From JAWKMZ01 sp041391965 (GTDB lineage: Bacteria > Bacteroidota > Bacteroidia > Flavobacteriales > Flavobacteriaceae): a stretch of 64,000 nt of DNA. The notes beneath the pieces were generated by a model that was not told the origin of the DNA, did no database searches, and saw nothing but the letters and a program-made list of their open reading frames with translations. Shown piece by piece: positions 16,804 to 25,158 of this stretch. The stretch is from positions 124,001 to 188,000 of the forward strand of contig JAWKMZ010000004.1 of assembly GCA_041391965.1 (NCBI GenBank). The letters run 5' to 3'. Position numbers and translations under genes: made by a program. Within the stretch, counting starts at the first letter, position 1; each line of letters opens with the position of its first letter.

Positions 16804-17779
16804 CTTTATAAACCTTAAGTGTTAAGCCAATACCATAATTAGTAAGTCCTGCTTTTAATAAACCCGATTGTAAATCGTGGCCTTTTTCAAAACGCGTCCA
16901 TTGGTTATCGTTTAAAAACACTCGTTTTATATATGTATTGTGCTCAGAAATTGCATCTGTAAAAGGCAATAAGGGTCTAAAGTTGGTAGGAATTTTTACA
17001 GTGCCTTCTACTGTTTTTATTTCTTTATATTTTTTATTGGGCAACAATTTTCCGTTTTTATCTGTATAACCCAAAACTTGCAATGAGACAAAAATGCCAG
17101 ATTTTGGAAGGTATATATCGTAATCAGAAACATCTAAATTATAAGCATCGCCATCTTTTTCTGTAACTCTAAAAACAATGGGCTTGTAATTGAGTTCTTT
17201 ACCAGGAAACCCATCATCATTTTTGTAAAATGTAACTTTAAATAAGGTTGAAAATGGACGTTTGTCAGCATTGACACGTTTGCGTTTGGACCAATCTTTT
17301 GACTCTAAGGTAATAGGAAAATGCACTTTGGCAATTTGTTTTAACAGCGAGTCTGTATTTGGAAAAAAAACAGCAATTTCTGATTCGATAGTTGGTAACC
17401 AACACTTGTAGTAATCGTCATCTAAATAAGGTTTTAGTTGTATTTCCTTAAATTTCCGATTGTTTTTTGCAATAATGACAACTTCATCAAGCTCGTCAAT
17501 TTTGGGTTCTAAAAAAATAGTTTTTGGAAGGGTTGCAGTTGAAAGCCCTATTTTTTTGTAGCCTAAAGCTGATACAAAAATAGAATCGATATCTGGATAT
17601 AATTTTTTTGTGACTATAAATTGACCTTCATCATCTGCAAACAACCCATTTCCGTTACCAAAAGAGATGGTTGCGTAAGAAACAGGATATTGGGTTTGTT
17701 TATCCTTAATTGTGGTTTGTGCATTTAATTGCACAAACCACAAAAAGAATGGTATAAGACCATAAGGTTTTAAAGTCAT
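16796..17779 (-). CDS. Secreted carboxypeptidase-regulatory-like domain protein
   Basis: A 327-aa exported protein with signal MTLKPYGLIPFFLWFVQLNAQ. Residues about 22-100 form a CarboxypepD_reg-like beta sandwich (PVSYATISFGNGNGLFADDEGQF ... VSALGYKK ... IFLEP broken here for length), the domain that also starts SusC/TonB receptors. There is no TonB plug or barrel after it. The remaining 220 residues are unassigned but conserved-looking, and Trp/Lys-rich. It lies between the DUF885 peptidase (2-bp gap) and the DoxX-like gene (8-bp overlap), and so belongs to the same operon. Confidence 0.75.
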   Translation of the reverse strand: MTLKPYGLIPFFLWFVQLNAQTTIKDKQTQYPVSYATISFGNGNGLFADDEGQFIVTKKLYPDIDSIFVSALGYKKIGLSTATLPKTIFLEPKIDELDEVVIIAKNNRKFKEIQLKPYLDDDYYKCWLPTIESEIAVFFPNTDSLLKQIAKVHFPITLESKDWSKRKRVNADKRPFSTLFKVTFYKNDDGFPGKELNYKPIVFRVTEKDGDAYNLDVSDYDIYLPKSGIFVSLQVLGYTDKNGKLLPNKKYKEIKTVEGTVKIPTNFRPLLPFTDAISEHNTYIKRVFLNDNQWTRFEKGHDLQSGLLKAGLTNYGIGLTLKVYKDE

Positions 17780-17781
17780 AA

Positions 17782-19560
17782 TTATTTGTTAGCGTCTATC
17801 CACTTATTGATTTTGGCTTCTAACAATGCTAAAGGAATACAACCAGATTCTAAAATTTGATCATGGAATTTGCCAATATCAAAGTTGTCTCCAAGTTCTT
17901 TTTCTGCTTTTGTACGAAGTTCACGAATTTTTAACTGTCCAATTTTATAAGATAAAGCCTGTCCAGGATTTGCCATGTAACGTTCAACTTCTGAAGTGAT
18001 GCTTGCTTCGCTTTCAGCTTCGTTTTGTAAGGAATATTTGATGGCTTGTTCACGTGTCCAACCTTTTGCATGAATTCCTGTATCGACAACTAAACGAATG
18101 GCTCTGTGCATTTCGGCACTTAACATTCCGAAATATTGAAATGGGTCTTTGTATAAACCTAATTCTTTTCCTAAAGATTCAGAATATAAGGCCCAACCTT
18201 CGCCATAAGCACTATAAAATAAGGCTTTTCTAAAATCTGGTAAATCTTTGTTTTCTTGTTGTAAAGAAATTTGATAATGGTGTCCAGGAATGGCTTCATG
18301 TAAAAATAAAGATTCGTCAGAATAGATGTTGTATTTGGTTGCGTCCACTACAGGAACATAAAAAATACCAGGACGTGTGCCATCTAATGAGCCTTGGTTG
18401 TACTCAGCACTTGCTGAGGCTGCTCTAAAAGCTTCAGTTTGTCTTACTTCAAAAGGTGTTTTTGGTTTTCTGTCAAACAATATGCTAAGTTGTGGTTGCA
18501 TAGCTTCGTGTATTCTATTAAAATGATCAATCACTTCTTGAGCAGTTTTAAAAGGCATCAAATCTTTATCGTTTCTTACAAAATCAAAGAAGGAAATTAA
18601 ATCTCCTTTATAGCCAACTTGTTCTTTTACTTGTTCCATTTCTTTTGATATTCGAGCCACTTCACTAAGACCAAGTTTATGAATTTCGTCGGCAGACATA
18701 TTTGTAGTTGTGTACAATTTTATTTGATGTTGGTAATAGGCTTTTCCGTTTGGAGTGTCTTCAATACCGCTTGTAGCACGTCCAGCATTTAAATAATCGG
18801 TACTCATAAAATCGTACATTTTTTGGTAAGCTGGTACTATTTTATCAGTAACCATATTGGCATAAGCCGTCATGAGTTCTTCTCTGTCTTCTGGTGAAAA
18901 GGTATCAGGAAAATTTTTAACTGGTGTGTAGAATAAATTTTCGTCTAAATTGGTGGTGGTAATAGCTTTTAATTGTGGAAGCACTTTTATGATTAATGAT
19001 TTTGGAAGCACATTGCCTGCTGCTATTCCTTTTTTCATTTGTACTTCGGCAGAATTAAACCATTTTAAGTAGTCATCTACTCGTTTTAACCAGTTTTTGT
19101 AATCTTGAACAGTTTTGAAAGGTTGTGCACTGCTACCACTTGCTAATTGCCCAAAATACAAGTTTAAAGTCCACATTTGGTTGATAGGTGTATAATCTTC
19201 AAAAGATAGACTTTCTAAATTGATGTCACATTCCCAAATTAAAACGGCTTTGCTGAGTTGGTCATTTTCATTTAAGTTGGCATCATCAAAAGCAGCTATT
19301 TTTTCTTTGTATTCTTTGTAAAAAGCTTTTTCTTTTTCAATAAAATCATCAGAGAGTGCATTTGGTAAGATGTCATTATATCTGTTGTCTCCTGCAGAAG
19401 TTGCATTTAGAGGAAACATTTTTAGACTTTCTTGATAGTAGGAATCTAATACATTTTTAAAATCGTCGGAGGTTGCCATTGTTGTATCTGTTGTTTTGGA
19501 ATCTTTTTTACAAGCTGTAAAAACTGCTGTAAAACAAAGCAGCATTAAAATTTTTTTCAT
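17782..19560 (-). CDS. DUF885 family putative metallopeptidase, lipoprotein
   Basis: A 592-aa DUF885 protein. The zinc-peptidase-like motif HEAIPGHHYQ lies near residue 421, with family segments GEGWALYSESLG and ASITSEVERYMANPGQALSYKIG after it. These features place it with uncharacterised secreted metallopeptidases. The signal ends with a lipobox before Cys17 (FTACKKD), so it is a lipoprotein. It is the first gene of the peptidase run down to 14570. Together with the M1 enzyme it suggests peptide scavenging outside the cytoplasm. Confidence 0.88.
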   Translation of the reverse strand: MKKILMLLCFTAVFTACKKDSKTTDTTMATSDDFKNVLDSYYQESLKMFPLNATSAGDNRYNDILPNALSDDFIEKEKAFYKEYKEKIAAFDDANLNENDQLSKAVLIWECDINLESLSFEDYTPINQMWTLNLYFGQLASGSSAQPFKTVQDYKNWLKRVDDYLKWFNSAEVQMKKGIAAGNVLPKSLIIKVLPQLKAITTTNLDENLFYTPVKNFPDTFSPEDREELMTAYANMVTDKIVPAYQKMYDFMSTDYLNAGRATSGIEDTPNGKAYYQHQIKLYTTTNMSADEIHKLGLSEVARISKEMEQVKEQVGYKGDLISFFDFVRNDKDLMPFKTAQEVIDHFNRIHEAMQPQLSILFDRKPKTPFEVRQTEAFRAASASAEYNQGSLDGTRPGIFYVPVVDATKYNIYSDESLFLHEAIPGHHYQISLQQENKDLPDFRKALFYSAYGEGWALYSESLGKELGLYKDPFQYFGMLSAEMHRAIRLVVDTGIHAKGWTREQAIKYSLQNEAESEASITSEVERYMANPGQALSYKIGQLKIRELRTKAEKELGDNFDIGKFHDQILESGCIPLALLEAKINKWIDANK

Positions 19561-19629
19561 TATGGTGTTGGTGTTTTAGAATTAGGTTTTAAAGATACGT
19601 ATTCTATTGTTTAAAAGAAACCAAAAAAA

Positions 19630-19653
19630 ACTGCTATCTAAAAGGATAGCAGT
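19630..19653 (-). terminator. Terminator of the DUF6249 gene
   Basis: The 9-bp stem ACTGCTATC / GATAGCAGT is followed on the minus strand by a run of eight T. It separates the DUF6249 gene from the DUF885 operon. Confidence 0.88.
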
Positions 19654-19680
19654 CCTAAAAAACAGATTGATTAAAAAAGT

Positions 19681-20028
19681 TTATTCTTTATCTAAGTTTT
19701 TGGTCATATGAAAACCTACAAATAAGCCAATACCAGCCATAAGAAAAATAGTTCCAGGGTAAGCTACATCTTCATCAACTCCTAAATTGTAATCTAAAAT
19801 AGAAGCAATAAAAACACCAAGACCTATACTCATTAACAATAATGCTAAATTTAAAATGAGTACTTTCCAAATTGGAGCGGTATGTTGCTTGCCTTTCATA
19901 AAAATAGTGGCATCAGCACCTTTTTCAATAAGTGCTAAACGTTCTTTGTTTCGGGTTGAAAAGTATAAATAAAATATTCCGAAAATTGCTGCAATAAATA
20001 ACGGCATGATGATAAATTCTGATCCCAT
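19681..20028 (-). CDS. DUF6249-like membrane protein
   Basis: A 115-aa protein with three predicted membrane helices (residues about 5-23, 52-75, 88-108) and the segment STRNKERLALIEKGAD that I associate with DUF6249. Such genes often sit beside an ECF sigma factor and its membrane partner in Bacteroidota. Here it is divergent from the ECF gene at 20164, with 135 bp between them, which supports a shared regulatory role. Function is not known. Confidence 0.75.
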   Translation of the reverse strand: MGSEFIIMPLFIAAIFGIFYLYFSTRNKERLALIEKGADATIFMKGKQHTAPIWKVLILNLALLLMSIGLGVFIASILDYNLGVDEDVAYPGTIFLMAGIGLFVGFHMTKNLDKE

Positions 20029-20163
20029 AATGTTGTTTTTTTAATTGATTAATTTTAATGTGTTCATAGCTTATGACGACAGTTTTTAGAATTTGGTTAC
20101 AACAAATCATATTTTTTTTAAATGGTGTAACCAACAACAAGACATTGTCGTCTTACTTTACAA

Positions 20164-20754
20164 ATGGCAACCACCAACGACCAAATTATCATCAATCAAA
20201 TCATAGAAGGCGACACCAATGCGTTTACAGTATTAGTGAATCGTTATAAAGATTTAGTGTTTACTTTGGTGTTGCGAATGCTGAAAAATAGGGAAGAAGC
20301 TGAAGAAGTATCACAAGACACCTTTATAAAAGTTTACAAATCATTGCATACATTTAAAGGTGATTCTAAATTTTCAACATGGATTTATAAAGTGGCATAC
20401 CATAGTTGTTTGGATAGAATTAAAAAGAATAAACGTAAATTTAATGAGGTTGAGATGAACGAATTTACAGAGCATCAATTGAAATTGATAGATAATGCTT
20501 TGGATAATTTGCTTGAAGCTGAGCAGAAACAAACTATCCAAACTTGTTTAAATTTATTGCCAAGTGATGACAGTTTTTTATTGACACTATATTATTTTGA
20601 TGAACAATCTTTAGATGAAATAGCAGAAATTGTAGGTATTACTGCCAACAATGTAAAAGTGAAACTCTTTAGAAGTAGAAAAAAATTAGCTACCATCTTA
20701 AAAGAACGATTACAACCAGAAATTATTGAATATTATGAAAGAGAACGAAGATAA
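20164..20754 (+). CDS. ECF-type RNA polymerase sigma factor
   Basis: A 196-aa extracytoplasmic-function sigma factor. Region 2 is visible as NRYKDLVFTLVLRMLKN ... EEVSQDTFIKVYKSLHTF and KFSTWIYKVAYHSCLDRI. Region 4 is LTLYYFDEQSLDEIAEIVG plus VKVKLFRSRKKLATIL. Its stop overlaps the start of the next gene by 20 bp, the usual arrangement with an anti-sigma or membrane partner. Target promoters are unknown. Divergent from the DUF6249 gene. Confidence 0.93.
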   Translation: MATTNDQIIINQIIEGDTNAFTVLVNRYKDLVFTLVLRMLKNREEAEEVSQDTFIKVYKSLHTFKGDSKFSTWIYKVAYHSCLDRIKKNKRKFNEVEMNEFTEHQLKLIDNALDNLLEAEQKQTIQTCLNLLPSDDSFLLTLYYFDEQSLDEIAEIVGITANNVKVKLFRSRKKLATILKERLQPEIIEYYERERR

Positions 20755-21151
20755 ACCTATAGAAAAACTGATAACTAAAGTGATGCAAACATCAACTTTA
20801 GAAACGCCTTCTTTTGACTTTAGTTCTCAAGTGATGAGTCATATTGAAGCTTTCGAAAACAATAAAGTAATCATTTACCAACCCTTGATTTCCAAAAAAG
20901 TTTGGGCAGTTATTTTTGGATGTTTTGTAGCTTTTATGGTCTGTATTTTTATGACAACTTCTAAAGACACATCACGTTGGACAAATGCTTTAAACTTTAG
21001 TATGTTTTTTAACAATGATATTTCTAAACTGTTGTCTGGTGTTGTATTCTCTAAAACTACAACCTATATTTTAATGATTGCAACAGTTATGCTGTTGGTA
21101 CAATTGCCAATGCTTAAAAGCTATTTTGATAAGCGCTTAAAAGCATTTTAA
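20735..21151 (+). CDS. Small membrane protein, probable partner of the ECF sigma
   Basis: A 138-aa protein with two hydrophobic segments (KVWAVIFGCFVAFMVCIFM near residues 55-75 and YILMIATVMLLVQLPML near the C-terminus) and an acidic cytoplasmic N-terminus. The ATG at 20735 was chosen over a TTG nine bases upstream. The 20-bp overlap with the sigma gene argues that it controls the sigma, but it lacks the zinc-binding HxxxCxxC anti-sigma motif, so the anti-sigma role is inferred from position only. Its stop overlaps the stop of the convergent helicase gene. Confidence 0.7.
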   Translation: MKENEDKPIEKLITKVMQTSTLETPSFDFSSQVMSHIEAFENNKVIIYQPLISKKVWAVIFGCFVAFMVCIFMTTSKDTSRWTNALNFSMFFNNDISKLLSGVVFSKTTTYILMIATVMLLVQLPMLKSYFDKRLKAF

Positions 21152-22389
21152 TACCAACGCTTTTTATTTTTTTTAGAACCTTCGCCTTTACGTCCTTTTT
21201 TGTGTTTGCTTCCTGTTTTTTTTGATTTATGAACTTCAGGTTTCGCTTTTGGGTCTAAAGGATAAGGATGATGTGTTTCAATAGGAATTTGAACATTGAT
21301 AAGTTGCTGAATGGTTTTTACATACGCTTTTTCATCTGCAGAACACAAAGAATAGGACATTCCTGTTTGTCCAGCACGACCTGTTCTTCCAATTCTGTGA
21401 ACGTAAGTTTCGGGCACATTTGGCATGTCAAAATTAATAACAGCATCTAAGGTGTCAATATCAATGCCACGAGCTGCAACATCAGTAGCTATAAGGATAT
21501 TGACTTCATTGTTCTTAAATTTATTTAAAGCGTTTTGTCGGTCGCTTTGGCTTTTATCACCATGAAAACTCTCTACTTTATAACCGTTTTTGGTAAGGGT
21601 TTGTTCGAGTTTGTCAACACCAAATTTGGTACGTCTAAAAATGAGAATAGTCCCTTTTATTGTATTTCTTAAAAGATGCAGACACAATTCTATTTTATTG
21701 CGTTTTGGGACATAATATAGTATCTGACTTATGTTTTTGGCAGCAGATGATGTTGGAGAAACTTCAACGCGTTCAGGCGATTTTAAAATCGTATTTGCCA
21801 ATTGTTCCACTTTAAAAGGCATGGTGGCAGAAAACATCAAAACTTGCTTGTCTTTTGGACATAGACGTTCAATTTTTGAAACATCGTCAATAAAACCCAT
21901 GTCTAACATCAAATCGGCTTCATCCAAAACCAAAATCTCAATATAATCAAGATTAATGTGGTCTTGTTTATGCAAATCGAGCAAACGTCCTGGAGTGGCA
22001 ATTAAAATATCAACTCCTTTTTTTAAAACATCAATTTGAGGCTCAATAGAAGCACCTCCAAAAACAACAGTGGTTCTTAAATTAGTGTATTTGCTATAGG
22101 TTATAAAATTTTCCTGAATTTGAATAGCTAATTCGCGTGTTGGGCTTACTACCAAAGCTCGTATTTTTTTTCCTCTTTTAACAGTATCTTGTTTGTCAAA
22201 CAGCAGTTGTAAAATGGGTAAGGCAAAAGCTGCTGTTTTTCCAGTACCTGTTTGAGCTGATGCGATGACATCTTTTTTGTTCAAAACCAGCGGAATGGTT
22301 TGTTCTTGCACTAAAGTTGGTGAGTCATAACCAGTTTCGGCTATGGCTCTTAAAATAGGTTTATTGAGTTGTAAGTCTTTAAATGACAT
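21148..22389 (-). CDS. DEAD-box ATP-dependent RNA helicase
   Basis: A 413-aa RhlE-like helicase. The ordered motifs are the Q motif (GYDSPTLVQEQTIP), motif I (AQTGTGKT), Ia (PTRELAIQ), Ib (TPGRLLD), II (DEAD), III (SAT), IV-V (ATDVAARGIDI) and VI (HRIGRTGR). The C-terminal tail is strongly basic (Lys-rich), typical for RNA binding in cold-adaptation and rRNA helicases. A TATCTTTG -7 element lies about 15 bp upstream on minus. Paralog naming between RhlE, CsdA and SrmB is not safe by eye. Confidence 0.93.
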   Translation of the reverse strand: MSFKDLQLNKPILRAIAETGYDSPTLVQEQTIPLVLNKKDVIASAQTGTGKTAAFALPILQLLFDKQDTVKRGKKIRALVVSPTRELAIQIQENFITYSKYTNLRTTVVFGGASIEPQIDVLKKGVDILIATPGRLLDLHKQDHINLDYIEILVLDEADLMLDMGFIDDVSKIERLCPKDKQVLMFSATMPFKVEQLANTILKSPERVEVSPTSSAAKNISQILYYVPKRNKIELCLHLLRNTIKGTILIFRRTKFGVDKLEQTLTKNGYKVESFHGDKSQSDRQNALNKFKNNEVNILIATDVAARGIDIDTLDAVINFDMPNVPETYVHRIGRTGRAGQTGMSYSLCSADEKAYVKTIQQLINVQIPIETHHPYPLDPKAKPEVHKSKKTGSKHKKGRKGEGSKKNKKRWY

Positions 22390-22404
22390 TTAATTGATTT
22401 TCTG

Positions 22405-22412
22405 CAAAGATA
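22405..22412 (-). promoter_or_regulatory. TAnnTTTG -7 element for the DEAD-box helicase
   Basis: The minus strand reads TATCTTTG 15 bp before the ATG. No clear -33 element is visible. Confidence 0.45.
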
Positions 22413-22443
22413 GCGGAAAATATAGAGCGAAGTTGATTAGGTT

Positions 22444-22596
22444 TTAATCTAAAGCATTTTTGGTCACAAACCAACGCCATCCTATGATTGCCATTTGCCA
22501 TTTGTTTGCTTTTGCAAGGTCTAATTGACGTTTGGAATAACTTGGTAAAACCGTTTTGTTGACTTTGGCTAAAAATTTAAAAACTTCCTTTTTCAT
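22444..22596 (-). CDS. Conserved 50-aa basic protein
   Basis: A short ORF of 50 codons on minus starting at ATG 22596. It begins MKKEVFKFLAKVNKTVLPS, continues with SKRQLDLAKANKWQ and ends with the hydrophobic/aromatic stretch MAIIGWRWFVTKNALD. I recall similar 50-aa proteins across Flavobacteriaceae (some misnamed as SsrA-binding), with no known role. The coding pattern is good and the N-terminus is basic. Its 5' leader carries a 17-bp perfect inverted repeat ending 5 bp before the ATG. Between it and the helicase start is 54 bp. Confidence 0.75.
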   Translation of the reverse strand: MKKEVFKFLAKVNKTVLPSYSKRQLDLAKANKWQMAIIGWRWFVTKNALD

Positions 22597-22601
22597 AGTG
22601 T

Positions 22602-22644
22602 AAACATAGTAAAACTTATTATAGAACTAAGTTTTACTATGTTT
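22602..22644. repeat. 17-bp perfect inverted repeat in the leader of the 50-aa gene
   Basis: AAACATAGTAAAACTTA (22602-22618) and TAAGTTTTACTATGTTT (22628-22644) are separated by 9 nt. There is no T-run on either side, so it is not a standard terminator. The position next to the start codon at 22596 suggests an operator or a translational hairpin. Confidence 0.8.
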
Positions 22645-23090
22645 AGTTATGTGTTAGCATATAGAAAAGACGATGATGACGATTATTTTGACAATTACTA
22701 TCATGTTTTTTTGATTTAGAGGGTTAATAATAGGTGCAATTTCTCAATTGTCTTTTCAAGGTATATATTCTAAAAATCCTGCTCAAATGATTTAGTAATT
22801 ATTAATAAATTTGAATTTAAATATATAAGTAAAAAGATGGTTTGTGTTTCAATAATTGTAAAAATATCTTAAACAAAGTTTGTTATTGCAACGTATAATT
22901 AGGTTAATTGTATTAATTTGTAACAATTAAAGGGCGTTTTTTGTAGTGTTTTTAAAAACCAAGGGCACTTTTATCTTTAAATTTGATTTTTAAAGCTATT
23001 TCATCTTTTTATTAGCAAGATTGTTAATTTTAAAACTGTTAAATTCTCAATATATTAAACCTCATATTTAGTTAAGAAAAAGGAGTTGCT
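22645..23090. other. Gene-free AT-rich gap
   Basis: About 450 bp without a convincing gene, RNA or repeat on either strand. Only a 12-codon hydrophobic frame near 22670 was seen and not accepted. The right end carries the promoter of the nuclease gene. Confidence 0.5.
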
Positions 23091-23098
23091 TACATTTG
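23091..23098 (+). promoter_or_regulatory. TAnnTTTG -7 element for the secreted nuclease
   Basis: TACATTTG lies 15 bp upstream of the ATG at 23114 and fits the flavobacterial consensus. A possible -33 region (TTTAG near 23067) is weak. Confidence 0.5.
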
Positions 23099-23113
23099 TG
23101 AAAATTCATCCCT

Positions 23114-25090
23114 ATGAAATCGATTTTTACATTTTTGTTTTTTTTATTGATAACTTCGTTTATGATGGGTCAGGTTGTGATTAACGAATTAGATTGCGAC
23201 ACACCTGGAATAGACGACAAAGAGTTTGTTGAACTGTTATCAGACACACCAAATTTTCCATTAGACGGTTACGTTTTAGTGTTTTTTAATGGGTCAAACA
23301 GTGGTGCCAACAAAAGCTATTTTGCGATAGATTTAGATGGCCATGAAACCGATATTAACGGACTATTGCTTATTGGAAGTAATACAGTGTCTCCAGTTCC
23401 ACAATTGTTAATTGCTCCAAATACCATCCAAAATGGAGCAGATGCTGTGGCACTTTATCAAGCTGACGATTTAGATTTTGAAGAACCAACAGTGGCTTAT
23501 GTTGATGAAACGCTCATTGATGTATTACTTTATCAAACTAATGATAGTGATGGCTTGGGTTTGCAAAGTATTTTTTCAGCATTTGACCCAAATATCCAAA
23601 TAATTAATGAAGGACCAGGAAACAACACAAACTCTATTCAGCGTTTTGTAGATGGTACTGGTAATGTTACCTACACCGCAACAACACCAACACCAAGACA
23701 ATTAAATGATGGAAGTGGAATTGTGCTCAATGGTGTTTTTATTGATGTGCCTGAAAACCAATATAATGAAGGTGATGTTTTTGATATCACCTTAACAACT
23801 GAGCAACCCACAACGTCAGATTTAGTGCTTAATTTATCTTTAAATAATGGAACATTTAATGCCTCTGATTATTCAGGAAATCTTACACTAACAATTCCAT
23901 CAGGACAAAGCTCAGTGACCACAACCATTACCTTGGTTAATGATAATGACGATGAAGGTGATGAGGTAATGAAAATTTCCATGTCTGGATTACCACCTGA
24001 ATATTTAGCCTTAAACAATCATCTTAAAATTCGTGTGGTTGATGACGACTTCCAAGTTGCACCTTTTGGCACACCAATTAATCCAACGTATGGCATTGTG
24101 CAAAGTACGCAACCAGATGGATATTATGACAGTATGGATGGGTTGTCTGGTGATGCTCTAAAACAAGCTATGCAAAACATTATTGCTGAAGAAGGTGTGG
24201 TAAGAGCACAAACCTATACAGATATTATTGATATTTTAAAAGAAGCCGATCAAAATCCAGCAAACAGTAATCAGGTGTGGTTGGTGTATTTAGAAAAAGG
24301 ACGTGCAAAACTCGACTTTCAAACCACATCAAATAATATTGGAACTTGGAATAGAGAACACACGTTTCCAAGATCAAGAGGTGGTTATAATAGTATTGAT
24401 GCCGATAATATTGCTGATGGACGCGACGTGTATTGGAATACTAATGCAGATTCATTACGTCATGGAAACTCAGAAGCCCATATGCTTAGAGCTGTAGATG
24501 GTCCTGAAAATAGTAGTAGGAACAATCTGTTTTATGGTCAGTATAATGGACCAGCAGGAACTTTAGGAAAATTTAAAGGCGATGTTGCTCGAAGTGTGTT
24601 TTTTATGGCTGTACGTTATAACGGTTTGTCTATTGTAAATGGCTACCCAGAAGAAACTGTTGGTGAATTTGGCGATTTGCAAACCTTATTAGATTGGACA
24701 AGAAATGATCCACCTGACGATTTTGAAATGAACCGAAACAATGTGGTTTACACGTGGCAATACAATAGAAATCCATTTATTGACCATCCAGAATTGATAG
24801 AATATCTTTGGGGAAATATGGTTGGACAAGTTTGGAATCAGAATTTGAGTGTTGCTGATGCTAATGCGCTACATCTCAAAATTTATCCAAATCCAACGGC
24901 AAATAGAATTTATATTGCAGGAATTAAAGAACTGACAACTATTGAAATTTACTCTGCTGAAGGGCGATTAGTTTCAAAACGGCAGGCAAACACTGATGTT
25001 AATTTTAACTTAGATGTATCAAGTGGTATTTATGTGATGAAATTGAGCTCTAATGGAAAATCTGTTATCAAAAAAATGATAGTTGAATAA
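23114..25090 (+). CDS. T9SS-secreted endonuclease I family protein with lamin-tail-like and Calx-beta-like domains
   Basis: A 658-aa secreted nuclease. In order: signal peptide (1-19); a lamin-tail-like domain (VVINELDCDTPGIDDKEFVEL, about 20-200); a Calx-beta-like domain ending VVDDDF (about 205-315); and an endonuclease I domain (about 325-585) with the catalytic signature TWNREHTFPRSRGG near residue 412 and SEAHMLRAVD after it. A T9SS type A tail follows (LKIYPNPTANRIYI ... IYVMKLSSNGKSVIKK). It is exported through the type IX system to the surface or medium, presumably to degrade extracellular DNA for nutrients. A monocistronic unit with its own promoter and terminator. Confidence 0.9.
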   Translation: MKSIFTFLFFLLITSFMMGQVVINELDCDTPGIDDKEFVELLSDTPNFPLDGYVLVFFNGSNSGANKSYFAIDLDGHETDINGLLLIGSNTVSPVPQLLIAPNTIQNGADAVALYQADDLDFEEPTVAYVDETLIDVLLYQTNDSDGLGLQSIFSAFDPNIQIINEGPGNNTNSIQRFVDGTGNVTYTATTPTPRQLNDGSGIVLNGVFIDVPENQYNEGDVFDITLTTEQPTTSDLVLNLSLNNGTFNASDYSGNLTLTIPSGQSSVTTTITLVNDNDDEGDEVMKISMSGLPPEYLALNNHLKIRVVDDDFQVAPFGTPINPTYGIVQSTQPDGYYDSMDGLSGDALKQAMQNIIAEEGVVRAQTYTDIIDILKEADQNPANSNQVWLVYLEKGRAKLDFQTTSNNIGTWNREHTFPRSRGGYNSIDADNIADGRDVYWNTNADSLRHGNSEAHMLRAVDGPENSSRNNLFYGQYNGPAGTLGKFKGDVARSVFFMAVRYNGLSIVNGYPEETVGEFGDLQTLLDWTRNDPPDDFEMNRNNVVYTWQYNRNPFIDHPELIEYLWGNMVGQVWNQNLSVADANALHLKIYPNPTANRIYIAGIKELTTIEIYSAEGRLVSKRQANTDVNFNLDVSSGIYVMKLSSNGKSVIKKMIVE

Positions 25091-25106
25091 TATTAGTATC
25101 TTAAAA

Positions 25107-25140
25107 AAGAAAGCCCAAACATTAGCGTTTGGGCTTTCTT
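25107..25140. terminator. Bidirectional terminator
   Basis: The stem AAAGCCCAAAC / GTTTGGGCTTT (25110-25120, 25127-25137), extendable by AGA/TCT-type pairs, has T-rich flanks. Shared by the nuclease gene and the convergent BlaR1-like gene. Confidence 0.85.
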
Positions 25141-25158
25141 TGTTTTAGAGGTCAAATT

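Noticed and set aside
22666..22710. Leader peptide of 12 hydrophobic codons
   Set aside because: Too short, with no attenuator or amino-acid operon downstream; probably chance.
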